Shown here in pieces: positions 24,696 to 34,157 of a DNA stretch of 64,000 bases. Numbering within the stretch: the first letter of the stretch is position 1; each line of letters begins with the position of its first letter. The stretch is from Peristeroidobacter soli (lineage in GTDB: Bacteria; Pseudomonadota; Gammaproteobacteria; Steroidobacterales; Steroidobacteraceae), in the NCBI RefSeq assembly GCF_004138485.1, contig NZ_RYEV01000005.1:916827-980826 (forward strand), given 5' to 3'. The notes under the pieces were generated by a model that saw only the letters and a list, made by a program, of their open reading frames with translations, was not told the DNA's origin and made no database searches. Both the position numbers and the translations under genes were made by a program.

Positions 24696-27600
24696 GTGCT
24701 GAACAATCGAACTCGGCTGGCCGCGGCGCTGCTCGCGCTCGGCATGCTGAGCATTGCACTGGCCGAGGAGCGGGACGCGGCACCCGGCCGGGTGAGCTTT
24801 GACATTCCCAAGCAGCCGCTCAGTGGAGCGCTGGCGGAGTGGGCGCGCCAGTCCGGTCTGCAGGTGTTGCATCGGAATCTGGACACCGCTCTGAACGAGA
24901 CGGTGTCGATCGCAGTGGCCGGCCAGCTGCCGCCGATGGAGGCGCTCCAGCGCTTGCTGGAGCACACCGGGCTGAGCTACGAGCTCATCAATGAGCGCAC
25001 GGTGCGGATCGCGCCCGCGCCCGGCCCCTCGACGCAGCTGCTCGAAGAGCAGGACATGACCGAGGTGCTGGTGCAGAGCCGGCGGCCGTTCACCGATCAG
25101 AACATGGACATCGTGCGCACCGCCGATGATGTGCAGCCCTATCAGATTCTGAGCAGCGAGAAGATCGAGCGGTCCGGCGCGGGCAATGTCGAGGAGTTCC
25201 TCAAACAGAACCTGACGATGAATGCCACCGCGCAGACCAACGGCGCGCAGGCCAACAACTTTCTCGGCAACACCAGCTCCATCAACCTGCGCGGACTGGG
25301 GGCGAACCAGACGCTGATCCTGATCAATGGCCGGCGCACCGCTGCCCCCGTGTTCTTCGGCGCCGTCAATCAGCCCGACATCAACGGCATTCCGCTGGCG
25401 GCCATCGATCGTATCGAAACGTTGCCGACCTCGGCGTCGGCGATCTATGGCGGCGCGGCTCTCGGTGGCGTGATCAACGTCGTGCTCAAGCACGACTATC
25501 GGGGCGGCGATCTCAAGGTGTTCCATGACATGTCGAGCGATGGTGCCGCCGCGCGCAGTGCCGTCGACGGTGCCTATGGCATGGCCTTCGAGAACGGCAA
25601 GACCAGCGTGATGGTCAGCGGCTACTACTCCGAATCCGACGCGATGCGAATCGCGGATCGGCCGGAGCTGGCGTCGCGGGGTCTCGATACCATCATCAAT
25701 AACAATCCGTCGTTGATCTCCTCGACGACGTTGCCCTACAGCTTCGGCACGACGCCGAACATCGTCGCGAGCGATGGCGGCCTGCTCACGCTGCGCGATG
25801 GCAGGCCGCTCAATTCGGCGATGACCTATATTCCCGCCGGGTTCACTGCCGGATCGGATCCCGCCGCGCTGCTGGCCAATGCAGGCGGCGTCAACTACAC
25901 GCGCCCCGACATCATGAGCCGGATCGGCAACGTCGCTTCGCTAAAGGGACAAATCGGTGCGGAAGCCGCCGTGAAATCCTTCGGCGTGGTGGCACGGCGG
26001 CAGATGACGGAGAACCTGGAAGCGTTCGCCGAATATTTCTACGCCGGTAACGCCACCAGCACGGTGACCAATCCGATGGCCGACAACTATCGGATCGCCG
26101 GCACCGCGCCCACCAATCCGTTTCAACAGTCAGTCAACGTCAGTATCCCCGTCGACATCACCCAGCCTTATGAAACGGGCAGTATCACGCGGCGCGCCGT
26201 TGTCGGTGCGGTCGTGGATCTGCCGAACGACTGGCGGGGCGAGGCGGACTACACCTGGAGCTCGAGTCGCGCGAATTATCGCAGCGTGGGTTTCGACGCA
26301 AACGCTCTGCAAACCGCACTCAACACCGGCGTGGTGAATCCGTTCGTCGACACGCTGCGTTCACCGCTCGAGCTGTCGGCGTACTACGCACCGTTCGCCT
26401 ACACGGCGCCTTCGCGTCTCGATGACTATGCCGTGCGCCTCGCCGGTCCGCTGCCAGCATTGTGGGCCGGCTCGCCGACGCTCGCCATCGGCATCGGTCA
26501 TCGCAAGGAGGGACTGGATAACGGCTATTTCCAACGGGTCTCGCCGGACTTTCCGGACAGCGGATACACCCGTTACACCACTTTCCTGAATCAATCGCAG
26601 ACCACCGACAGCGTCTATCTGGAAACCTCGTTTCCGATCGTGTCTCGCGGCAATGACGTGCCTGGCGTGCGCGCGCTGGATTTGCAGGTTGCCGTACGCA
26701 CCGAACGCTACGACGTCGATACGGGCACGGGGTCGCAGAACACCGGTCCCGACCGGCGAGTCGACTGGTCCGCGATAGATCGCAACACCGTCGAGTACAC
26801 CTCGACCAATCCCACGCTCGGGCTGCGTTACAAACCCATCGACAGTCTGACGTTCCGTGCCAGCTATGCGACCGCGTTCCTGCCGCCCGCGTATTCGCAG
26901 ATCGTCGCAGGCACGCTCGATCCGGTGCCGCTGACAGTGATCGATCCGCGACGCGGATTGACTGTCGTCACCGTCAATCGTATTCGAGGCGGCAATCCAG
27001 ACCTGAAGCCGCAGGAGTCCACCAGCTGGAATGTCGGTGTGATTTTCCAGCCGTCGTTTCTGCCAGGGGCGCGCTTCAACCTGGAGTGGTACCGCATCGA
27101 TCAGTCCAATGTGATTCTGACGCCGACGGCGCAGCAGATCATCGACAGCGAAGCGCAGTTTCCAGGACGCGTGCAGCGCGCTGCGCCGGCGGCTGGAGAT
27201 CCCTACCAGGTCGGTCCGATCACACTGGTCGACTACAGCCTGGTCAACGCCACTGAGTCGCGCACCGACGGCTTCGATTTCACCGCCTCCTATCGCTGGC
27301 GAACCCAGCGCTATGGTTCGTTTCTGTTCACCGCGCAAGCCACGCGCATCGACAGTTACAAAGTGCAGAGCTCGCTCGGCTCGCCGCTGCAGGAGATCGC
27401 CAATCAGGTGGCCTACGGTGCGCCGCTGAAATTTCGTAGCAATGCCGCGTTGATCTGGTATCGCGGTCCGTGGTCCGCGGGTTGGGTGGTGTCTTACTTC
27501 GGCGCCTATCCGCAATACAACGTCGGCACCGATATTTATGTGCGCGCCCAGGGCGACACCGAAGTGGACAGCCAGAGCTACCACGACATCTCGGGAAGTT

Positions 27601-27776
27601 ATCGTTTCGCGGCGACGCGCGGCGCGCTGGCCGGCGTCGCTGTGCAATTCGGCGTGAAGAACCTCTTCAACCAGCGGCCGCCGCTCGATGTTTATTTTCC
27701 CGCGTATCTCTATTCCAGCCCTTTCGGGGACTCGCGGTTGCGCACTGTGTGGGCTTCGCTGGGCAAACGGTTCTGA
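24696..27776 (+). CDS. TonB-dependent receptor with STN signalling domain (locus B)
   Basis: A 1026-aa outer-membrane receptor starting at GTG. It has a signal peptide (LAAALLALGMLSIALAEE), an STN domain at about 35-100 (FDIPKQPLSGALAEWARQSG, VAGQLPPMEALQRLLEHTGL), a plug (INLRGLGANQTLILINGRRT, ASAIYGGAALGGVINVVL) and a barrel ending RLRTVWASLGKRF. Plug and early barrel closely match the locus A receptor, including DIVRTADDVQPYQIL and the ADRPEL segment, so the two share a recent ancestor. STN implies signalling through FecR of this locus. Three exported hydrolases follow in the same direction; the first starts about 110 bp later. This suggests the receptor imports a molecule that they break down. 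Confidence 0.93.
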   Translation: MLNNRTRLAAALLALGMLSIALAEERDAAPGRVSFDIPKQPLSGALAEWARQSGLQVLHRNLDTALNETVSIAVAGQLPPMEALQRLLEHTGLSYELINERTVRIAPAPGPSTQLLEEQDMTEVLVQSRRPFTDQNMDIVRTADDVQPYQILSSEKIERSGAGNVEEFLKQNLTMNATAQTNGAQANNFLGNTSSINLRGLGANQTLILINGRRTAAPVFFGAVNQPDINGIPLAAIDRIETLPTSASAIYGGAALGGVINVVLKHDYRGGDLKVFHDMSSDGAAARSAVDGAYGMAFENGKTSVMVSGYYSESDAMRIADRPELASRGLDTIINNNPSLISSTTLPYSFGTTPNIVASDGGLLTLRDGRPLNSAMTYIPAGFTAGSDPAALLANAGGVNYTRPDIMSRIGNVASLKGQIGAEAAVKSFGVVARRQMTENLEAFAEYFYAGNATSTVTNPMADNYRIAGTAPTNPFQQSVNVSIPVDITQPYETGSITRRAVVGAVVDLPNDWRGEADYTWSSSRANYRSVGFDANALQTALNTGVVNPFVDTLRSPLELSAYYAPFAYTAPSRLDDYAVRLAGPLPALWAGSPTLAIGIGHRKEGLDNGYFQRVSPDFPDSGYTRYTTFLNQSQTTDSVYLETSFPIVSRGNDVPGVRALDLQVAVRTERYDVDTGTGSQNTGPDRRVDWSAIDRNTVEYTSTNPTLGLRYKPIDSLTFRASYATAFLPPAYSQIVAGTLDPVPLTVIDPRRGLTVVTVNRIRGGNPDLKPQESTSWNVGVIFQPSFLPGARFNLEWYRIDQSNVILTPTAQQIIDSEAQFPGRVQRAAPAAGDPYQVGPITLVDYSLVNATESRTDGFDFTASYRWRTQRYGSFLFTAQATRIDSYKVQSSLGSPLQEIANQVAYGAPLKFRSNAALIWYRGPWSAGWVVSYFGAYPQYNVGTDIYVRAQGDTEVDSQSYHDISGSYRFAATRGALAGVAVQFGVKNLFNQRPPLDVYFPAYLYSSPFGDSRLRTVWASLGKRF

Positions 27777-27888
27777 CTCGTTGAGTCGTAAAAGCGTCAC
27801 TTCAGAACAATTGAATTTCTCGGGATTCGCCCATCGCTTAACGTTTGGGTGGGCCCCTCCACCATAGGTCTGTCCCCCAGAGGCGTTC

Positions 27889-29490
27889 GTGATCGAGATC
27901 AACATGCAAAGACAATTCGATGGGACCGGGCGTTTGCAAGGCGCGGCTCTGGCATTGACCCTGGCGCTGTCCCTGGCATTGAGCACCGTCAGCCACGCCG
28001 CGGCGGCGCCTAGCCAGCCGGTGTTCTCCAACCCGATCCAATTGCCGACCGAGCAGGGACCGCTGCTCGCCGACGAAGGGTTCATCGTCGTCAAGGAAAA
28101 CCGCGGCAAGGCCGACAGCCGCGACATCCTGGTCAACTACCTGCGTTTCCGCTCGCGCGGCGAGACGGGGCGCGAGCCACTCTTCGTGCTTCCCGGCGGC
28201 CCGGGCGATTTGCTGGATCGTCGTGACTTCGCCAAGAAACATTATCCGCATTCGCTCATCCGAGCATCGCTCTATCGTCACACCGCGCATCGCGATGTCG
28301 TCGTCGTGAACCAGCGCGGCAACTTCTGGGCGCTCGGCAACAATGGCGGCTTCGAAGCGCCTCGGCCCACGCCGGTGCCGGGCAACGACGAGACCCGAGA
28401 GCAGGCCACCGAGCGTTGGAAACAATCCATCGATCAGACGTTCAAGACGCTCGCGGCCGGCGGCGTCGACCTGTCGGGTTACGACATCATCAACATGGTC
28501 GAGGACGTCGAGGAAGTGCGTGTCGCGCTCGGCTACGGCAAGGTCATCATGAGCGGGATCAGCTTCGGCTCGCAGTGGGGGCTCTCGTACATGCGAGTGC
28601 ATCCCGAGAATGTCAGCCGTGCCATGTTCAGCGGCGTGGAGCCGGTGGATTATGGATACGATTCGCCGCAAGCCCTGTGGGGAGTGCTCGAGCGCATTGC
28701 TTCGGCCGCGGAGAAATCACCCGTTGCCTCACAGCTGCCCAAGGGCGGCTTGATTCTCGCGGTCAAGACCATCCTCGCACGCCTGGAGAAGGCGCTGGCG
28801 ACGGTGGAAGTGAAAGATCCGGCGACGGGCAAGGCCGTGACGGTCACTGTGCGTGCGGACGATTTTCGTGCGCTGCTGTTCAGCCCGTGGCGTGGCAAGT
28901 CGCTGCGCGACTCTCCGGCGATGTGGCCGAAGTTCGTCACCGAAGTTTACAACGGCGACTATCGCTACGTCGGGGCTCGGAAGCTGCAGGGCTTGTTTCC
29001 CTTCAATGGCAACGTGAATCTGCCGCTGGTCGATATCAGCCTCGGCATCACCGCCAGGCGCGATGCCAGGCTGAAGAAGGAGCCGGCGGTTGCGCTCATC
29101 GGCGATCCGAATTCGTTCTATCGCAGCTGGGCGTCGGTGACCCCGACCAAGGTGGTCGACGACGACTTCCGCAACTTCTATCCCATCTCGATCCCGACGT
29201 TGCTGATTCAGGGCGACATGGACTGGAGCACGCCGTTGGACAACGTGCTGGACCTGGGCAAGCACCTGCAGACCGGCGCGGTGATCACGGTGCACACCGG
29301 CACTCACATCGTCGGCTACGAGCTGCAGCAGTTTCAGCCCGAGCTGGCCGAGAAGGTCGCCGCGTTCATCGATCTCGATACCCAGAGCGCGCTTGACGCT
29401 GCAACCCTGCTGAAATCATTTCCTTCCGAGGTCAACCTGCCGTTACAGTTCGAGGCGCCGCAATCCACGGCTTTGTACGATCGGCTTTGA
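27889..29490 (+). CDS. Exported alpha/beta hydrolase, prolyl aminopeptidase-like (locus B)
   Basis: A 533-aa secreted alpha/beta-hydrolase. A signal peptide (ALALTLALSLALSTVSHAAA) precedes FVLPGGPGD (oxyanion loop), VVVVNQRGN, the nucleophile elbow GISFGSQWG (Ser225), the acid in IQGDMDWSTPLDN and the His in HTGTHIVGY, so the triad looks intact. The HGGPG-like loop and long insert resemble the S33 prolyl aminopeptidase/TAP-like group. GTG 27889 has AGAGG upstream; ATG 27904 is the alternative. The next gene follows within 2 nt. Placement behind an STN-type receptor suggests that it hydrolyses a peptide or ester brought in by that receptor. Confidence 0.85.
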   Translation: MIEINMQRQFDGTGRLQGAALALTLALSLALSTVSHAAAAPSQPVFSNPIQLPTEQGPLLADEGFIVVKENRGKADSRDILVNYLRFRSRGETGREPLFVLPGGPGDLLDRRDFAKKHYPHSLIRASLYRHTAHRDVVVVNQRGNFWALGNNGGFEAPRPTPVPGNDETREQATERWKQSIDQTFKTLAAGGVDLSGYDIINMVEDVEEVRVALGYGKVIMSGISFGSQWGLSYMRVHPENVSRAMFSGVEPVDYGYDSPQALWGVLERIASAAEKSPVASQLPKGGLILAVKTILARLEKALATVEVKDPATGKAVTVTVRADDFRALLFSPWRGKSLRDSPAMWPKFVTEVYNGDYRYVGARKLQGLFPFNGNVNLPLVDISLGITARRDARLKKEPAVALIGDPNSFYRSWASVTPTKVVDDDFRNFYPISIPTLLIQGDMDWSTPLDNVLDLGKHLQTGAVITVHTGTHIVGYELQQFQPELAEKVAAFIDLDTQSALDAATLLKSFPSEVNLPLQFEAPQSTALYDRL

Positions 29491-29492
29491 CG

Positions 29493-31931
29493 ATGAAACG
29501 ACTCGCCTGGTGTTTGAGCGTCACCGTTTGGTTCGGTATTTCTACGGTTGCCTCGGCTGAGGATGTTACTCCTCAGCAGTTGCAGGCCGCACTGGAGAAA
29601 GCGGTGGAGCAAGGGGCGCCAGGCGTGTCGGCCGCGATCGCCACTCGCGACGGCATCATCTGGACCGGCACGGCGGGCTATGCCGACGTGAAGGTGAAGA
29701 CGCCGCTCACGACCTCGACCCTGTTCGGCGTGGGCAGCATCACCAAGGTGTTCGTCACCACGGTGATCATGCAGCTCTCGCAGGAAGGGCGCCTCGATCT
29801 GAATCGCACGGCCGCCGATATTCTCGGCGGCGACGTCACCAAGGGCATCGCCAATGCCGATCGCGCGACGCTCGCGCAGTTGCTGGCCCATACCGGCGGC
29901 GTTGCCAGTTGGGAAGACGATCCTCGCTGGATTCGCGAAGGCCGCGGCAGCAAGCTCAAGCCGGCGCACGTGTGGGGCAAGACCGAAACGCTCGACTACA
30001 TTCGCGGTGCCGGGCATCCGGCACTGAACGAGCCGGGCGAGCAGCACAATTACTCGAACACCAACTACACCTTGCTGGGGCTGGTGATCGAGAAGGTGAC
30101 CGGCAACACCGCGGAATCGGAGATCCGTCGACGAGTGCTCGAACCGCTGGGGATGCGGGACACGTTCCTCGAAGGTTTCGAGAGCTTCGATACCAGCAAG
30201 CTGCCGCATCGCTATCACTGGGCGACCCCGACCTTCGAACAGACCGCGGGCATTGCCAAGGGCTTCAAGCGTGTGCGCCCGGATCTGATCGATGCCACCG
30301 GCTCGAATCTTTCGGTGGAGTGGACCGCGGGCGGCATGGTGTCGACGCCTTCCGATCTCACGCGACTGGCCGTGGCGTTGCGTGATGCTCGCATCATCGC
30401 GCCGGCGAGCCTGAAGTTCATGACGCAGTGGCAGCCGATATCCGAGCGTGCCGCCGAGGTCGGTCATGGATTGTTCCGAACACGGACCGCCGCCGGCACT
30501 GTCATTGGTCACAACGGCAGCGTGCTCGGCTTTACCGGGAGCTTCTACTGGACCGAGCACGGCGATGCCGTGGTCGCGGTTACCAGCAACGTGGGCACGA
30601 TGCATGCGGGCGACGTGCCGACGTCGGCATCTCACGTCGCCAACAAGTCCGAGTTCGCGACGCTGGCGGTCCGCTTCGCCGAGCAATACGTCGCTCCGGC
30701 CATCGGCGCGAACGTCGCGACGACTTACCAATCGCTGCTCGCCAACGAGCGTGTCAGCCGAGCGTTGGACTTCATCAAGAAGAACGACGAACAGACGCTG
30801 AAAGAGCAGATCGAGATCGCGGAGATTCCCGCGCCGCCGTTCAAGGAACAAACGCGCGCTCGCGACTTCCAGGCACGCTTGCAGAAGCTCGGGTTGCAGA
30901 CGAGCATCGACTCGGAAGGCAATGTCATCGCCACCCGCAAAGGCTCGGGGCAGGGCGGCACCCTGGTGCTCTCGGCTCACCTCGATACGGTCTTTCCCGA
31001 AGGCACCGATGTGACGGTGCGCAAGCAGGGCGAGCGTTACTACGGTCGAGGGCTCGCCGATGACACTCGCGGTCTGGTTGCCGTGCTCGCGGTGTTGCGA
31101 GCGATGCAGGATGCGAACATTCGTACGCGTGGTGATGTGATGTTCGTCGGCACCGTCGGTGAGGAGGGGCTCGGCAATCTGCGCGGTGTCAAAGCGCTGC
31201 TTCAGCAGAACAAGAACATCGATGGCTTCATCACGATTGAGCCGGGTGGCGATCGTATCGGTGTCGGCGCGACCGGCAGCCGCCGTTGGAAAGTCACATT
31301 CAAAGGCCCGGGCGGACACAGCTCGGTGAACTTCGGCGTCGCCAGCGCGATTCACGCCATGGGTCGAGCCATCACGCACATTTCGGATCTGCAGCCGCCA
31401 GTGCAGCCGCGAACCACGTTCACCGTCGGGGTGGTGTCGGGCGGTACTTCGATCAATACGATTGCCTCGCAAGCAGTGATGGAAGTGGATATCCGTTCCG
31501 ACAGCGCCGCAGCGCTCGCTGGGTTCGAGAAACAAGTGCTCGCGGCGGTGGATCGTGGCGTGCAGGAAGAGAATCTGCGCTGGCACAGTCAGCAGATCTC
31601 CGCCGACCGGGAGCTCGCGGGTGATCGTCCGGCGGGAACGACGAGTGCGGATTCAGCGCTCGTCAGCGCCGCCCGGCAATCGTATGTAGCCCTGCAGCGA
31701 CCCGATGCGAATCTGGCCACCGTCAGCACGGACACGAACGCGGCGGTCGCGCTCGGCGTGCCCGCGATCATGCTGTCGGGTGGCGGCCTTGCCGGCGATC
31801 TGCACTCGCCGGGCGAATGGTTCGATCCGAAGGACGCCTGGGTCGGGCCGCAGGTCGCGCTGCTGACGGTGTTGGGACTGGTGGGGGTCGATGGAGTGAC
31901 TCAGCCGCTGCTGGAAGATCGACGCAACTGA
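29493..31931 (+). CDS. Fusion of beta-lactamase-fold serine hydrolase and M20 metallopeptidase (locus B)
   Basis: An 812-aa exported protein with two complete catalytic domains. After a signal peptide (FGISTVASAED), residues of about 28-390 are a class C beta-lactamase/S12 domain: Ser82 and Lys85 in GVGSITKVF, the YSN motif in HNYSNTNY, and HNG in GHNGSVLGF. Residues of about 425-805 are an M20 peptidase: His496 and Asp498 in SAHLDTVF, Asp523 in GRGLADDTRG, Glu557/Glu558 in GTVGEEGLG, the dimerisation-domain GPGGHSSVNFG, and the metal His771 in DLHSPGEWF. Both sets of active-site residues are intact. I start at ATG 29493; TTG 29487 overlaps the previous stop. I know of no common family with this order. 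The two activities could act in sequence on one peptide. Confidence 0.87.
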   Translation: MKRLAWCLSVTVWFGISTVASAEDVTPQQLQAALEKAVEQGAPGVSAAIATRDGIIWTGTAGYADVKVKTPLTTSTLFGVGSITKVFVTTVIMQLSQEGRLDLNRTAADILGGDVTKGIANADRATLAQLLAHTGGVASWEDDPRWIREGRGSKLKPAHVWGKTETLDYIRGAGHPALNEPGEQHNYSNTNYTLLGLVIEKVTGNTAESEIRRRVLEPLGMRDTFLEGFESFDTSKLPHRYHWATPTFEQTAGIAKGFKRVRPDLIDATGSNLSVEWTAGGMVSTPSDLTRLAVALRDARIIAPASLKFMTQWQPISERAAEVGHGLFRTRTAAGTVIGHNGSVLGFTGSFYWTEHGDAVVAVTSNVGTMHAGDVPTSASHVANKSEFATLAVRFAEQYVAPAIGANVATTYQSLLANERVSRALDFIKKNDEQTLKEQIEIAEIPAPPFKEQTRARDFQARLQKLGLQTSIDSEGNVIATRKGSGQGGTLVLSAHLDTVFPEGTDVTVRKQGERYYGRGLADDTRGLVAVLAVLRAMQDANIRTRGDVMFVGTVGEEGLGNLRGVKALLQQNKNIDGFITIEPGGDRIGVGATGSRRWKVTFKGPGGHSSVNFGVASAIHAMGRAITHISDLQPPVQPRTTFTVGVVSGGTSINTIASQAVMEVDIRSDSAAALAGFEKQVLAAVDRGVQEENLRWHSQQISADRELAGDRPAGTTSADSALVSAARQSYVALQRPDANLATVSTDTNAAVALGVPAIMLSGGGLAGDLHSPGEWFDPKDAWVGPQVALLTVLGLVGVDGVTQPLLEDRRN

Positions 31932-31941
31932 GTATCGCCGC

Positions 31942-33030
31942 ATGATCCGACGCAAGAGTTTCGTTGTGCTGCTGTTCGCTGTGCTGTGCGCGCCGCTGGC
32001 CGCGATGGCCGATGAGACGGGCGCCAGTAAATCGATCCAGATCGGCGTCGAGACATCGATCTGGTCGCAAACGCTCGGTGAGAACCGGCCGCTGCGGATC
32101 TATACACCGCCATCACAACAGGAGCGCCGGGCGCCGGCCGCCGTGCTGTATCTGCTGGACGGTGCGAACAACTTTGTTCACACCGCCGCGGCCGTGGATT
32201 TTCTCATCGGGACCGGACGCATCCCGGAGATGATCGTCGTCGGCATTCCCAACCTCGATCGCGGCAAGGATCTGACGCCGGGCCCGACGGGCGGCGACCG
32301 CTTCCTGACGTTTCTCACGACGGAGCTGGCGCCGTGGGTCGAGCGTCGCTATCAAACCGCGCCGTTCCGAATCATCGCAGGGCACTCGCGCGGCGGGTTG
32401 TTCACTTTGAATACACTGCTGAATCATCCCGAGGCATTCAACGGCTACATCGCGATGAGCCCCGCCTTGTGGTGGAACAATCAAGCGGTGCTCGGCGACA
32501 TGGAGGCGAAGCTCAAACGGTTGCCGCCGCGCCGGTTTCTTTACATGACCGACGGCGATGAAGCGGAACAGCTCACCAGTTCGGTGGCGAAGAGCGTGGC
32601 TGTGCTCGAACGCGCGGCGCCGAATAACCTCGAGTGGCACTACACGCGGCTGAAGAACGAAGAGCATATGAGCACGCCGCATCGTTCCATCTACGATGGC
32701 TTGGAAAATATGTTCTCCGGCATGCAGGTGCCGCGAGACCTGCTGCGTGCTCAGGGGCTGAAAGGCATCGAGCAGCACTACGCCGCTTTGCCTGGCCGCT
32801 ACGGGTTCGATATTCCGCTGCCGCTGGGCATGGTGGACTGGTGCGGCTATTACCTGATGCAGCAGGGCAAGCCGGAGATGGCCGTCGATGTGTTCCGACA
32901 CAACGTCGAGCTGAATCCGCTTTCGATTCGGGTCTACGGGAGCCTGGCCACCGCGCTGACCGCGGCTGGTCGCCAGAAGGAGGCGCTGGAAGCGTTGAAC
33001 AAGGCGTATCAGCTGGCCGAGGCACCCTGA
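31942..33030 (+). CDS. Exported esterase D/IroE-like hydrolase with C-terminal TPR-like helices (locus B)
   Basis: A 362-aa secreted alpha/beta hydrolase. It has a signal peptide (LLFAVLCAPLAAMADE), ILYLLDG-type strand VLYLLDGANNF, nucleophile elbow AGHSRGGLF, and a His in NEEHMSTPHRSIYDGL. The order matches the putative esterase family that includes siderophore esterases such as IroE and Fes. After residue 290 there are two TPR-like helices (GMVDWCGYYLMQQGKPEMAV and VYGSLATALTAAGRQKEAL). It is the last gene of locus B, 10 nt after the fusion gene. An ester-cleaving enzyme next to two peptidase types suggests a substrate with both ester and amide bonds, such as a depsipeptide; this is inference. 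Confidence 0.85.
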   Translation: MIRRKSFVVLLFAVLCAPLAAMADETGASKSIQIGVETSIWSQTLGENRPLRIYTPPSQQERRAPAAVLYLLDGANNFVHTAAAVDFLIGTGRIPEMIVVGIPNLDRGKDLTPGPTGGDRFLTFLTTELAPWVERRYQTAPFRIIAGHSRGGLFTLNTLLNHPEAFNGYIAMSPALWWNNQAVLGDMEAKLKRLPPRRFLYMTDGDEAEQLTSSVAKSVAVLERAAPNNLEWHYTRLKNEEHMSTPHRSIYDGLENMFSGMQVPRDLLRAQGLKGIEQHYAALPGRYGFDIPLPLGMVDWCGYYLMQQGKPEMAVDVFRHNVELNPLSIRVYGSLATALTAAGRQKEALEALNKAYQLAEAP

Positions 33031-33209
33031 TGAGGGCGATGTAGACGTCCACAGCCAGTCATCAATATGACATAGGGGCGTGAAACTATTCGGCAGCCGC
33101 ATGCATGACAGCCCCAGATCCTATACCCAAGTGCTCGACGCGCTGGGATACTGGTCTACCCCCGTGCCGATGCGCATCTGCGATGCTTACCTGCGCAAGT
33201 GAGACTGCC

Positions 33210-34133
33210 ATGAACGACCTGCCGGAGCTCGACCACGACGAGCTGATACTGCGTATCGGCCGCGATCTGGCCGACAGCTATGACGAAGAGCTGGAGATGG
33301 AGTTCGAGGACCATCATCCGCTGCCCGAGGGCCAGGGCCCGATGCATGGCGAGGCGGAAAAGGAGTATCGACGTCATTACTTCCGGCAACTGCTCCGCCT
33401 GCAGGCGGAACTGGTCAAGCTGCAGGACTGGGTGGTCGCCACCGGGCAGAAGATCGTCATTCTGTTCGAAGGGCGGGACGCCGCGGGCAAGGGTGGCGCG
33501 ATCAAGCGCATCACGCAACGACTCAATCCTCGTGCCTGTCGCGTGGTGGCGCTGCCGGCGCCGAACGATCGGGAGCGCACACAGTGGTATTTCCAGCGCT
33601 ATGTGACCCACCTGCCGGCCGCCGGTGAAATCGTTCTGTTCGACCGCAGCTGGTACAACCGCGCCGGCGTCGAGCACGTGATGGGCTTTTGCACGCCGGA
33701 GGAATACGAAGAGTTCTTCCGCTCGGTGCCGGAGTTCGAGCGCATGCTGGTGCGATCGGGTATCCATCTGCTGAAGTACTGGTTCTCCATCACGGATGAG
33801 GAGCAGCACCTGCGATTCCTCGGCCGCATTCACGACCCACTCAAGCAATGGAAGCTCAGTCCCATGGATCTGGAGTCGCGCCGCCTCTGGGAGGATTACA
33901 CCAAGGCGAAAGAGATCATGCTGGATCGTTCGCACATCCCCGAGGCGCGCTGGTGGGTCGTGCAGGCCGTCGACAAGAAGCGCGCCCGCTTGAACTGCAT
34001 CGATCATCTGTTGAAGCAGTTCCCCTACGCAGAGGTGCAGAAGCCGTCGGTCTCGCTACCGCAGCGTGAGCGGCACGAAGACTATTCGCGGCAGGCCGTG
34101 CCGCCGGAAATGCTGGTGCCGGAGGTTTATTGA
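33210..34133 (+). CDS. ppk2: Polyphosphate kinase 2 family protein
   Basis: A 307-aa cytoplasmic kinase of the PPK2 family that transfers phosphate between polyphosphate and nucleotides. Walker A is FEGRDAAGKGGAIKRI, Walker B/lid-near motif is LFDRSWYNRAGVEHVMGF, and DRERTQWYFQRYV and LLKYWFSI are also characteristic. The start is ATG 33210; the frame extends upstream to 33105 but without family similarity. The N-terminal 40 residues are acidic (DEELEMEFEDHH). It stands alone, downstream of locus B and converging on the acyltransferase gene. Whether it prefers ADP, GDP or AMP cannot be decided from the sequence here. Confidence 0.93.
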   Translation: MNDLPELDHDELILRIGRDLADSYDEELEMEFEDHHPLPEGQGPMHGEAEKEYRRHYFRQLLRLQAELVKLQDWVVATGQKIVILFEGRDAAGKGGAIKRITQRLNPRACRVVALPAPNDRERTQWYFQRYVTHLPAAGEIVLFDRSWYNRAGVEHVMGFCTPEEYEEFFRSVPEFERMLVRSGIHLLKYWFSITDEEQHLRFLGRIHDPLKQWKLSPMDLESRRLWEDYTKAKEIMLDRSHIPEARWWVVQAVDKKRARLNCIDHLLKQFPYAEVQKPSVSLPQRERHEDYSRQAVPPEMLVPEVY

Positions 34134-34157
34134 CCCACGCAGGCATGACGCGGGTCG

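Noticed and set aside
29334-31586. Long open frame on the minus strand (750 codons) opposite the serine/M20 fusion
   Set aside because: It mirrors a well-supported gene in GC-rich DNA, has His/Arg-rich composition and no family features; the same applies to the long minus-strand frames at 20772-22676, 26361-28136 and 46244-47902.
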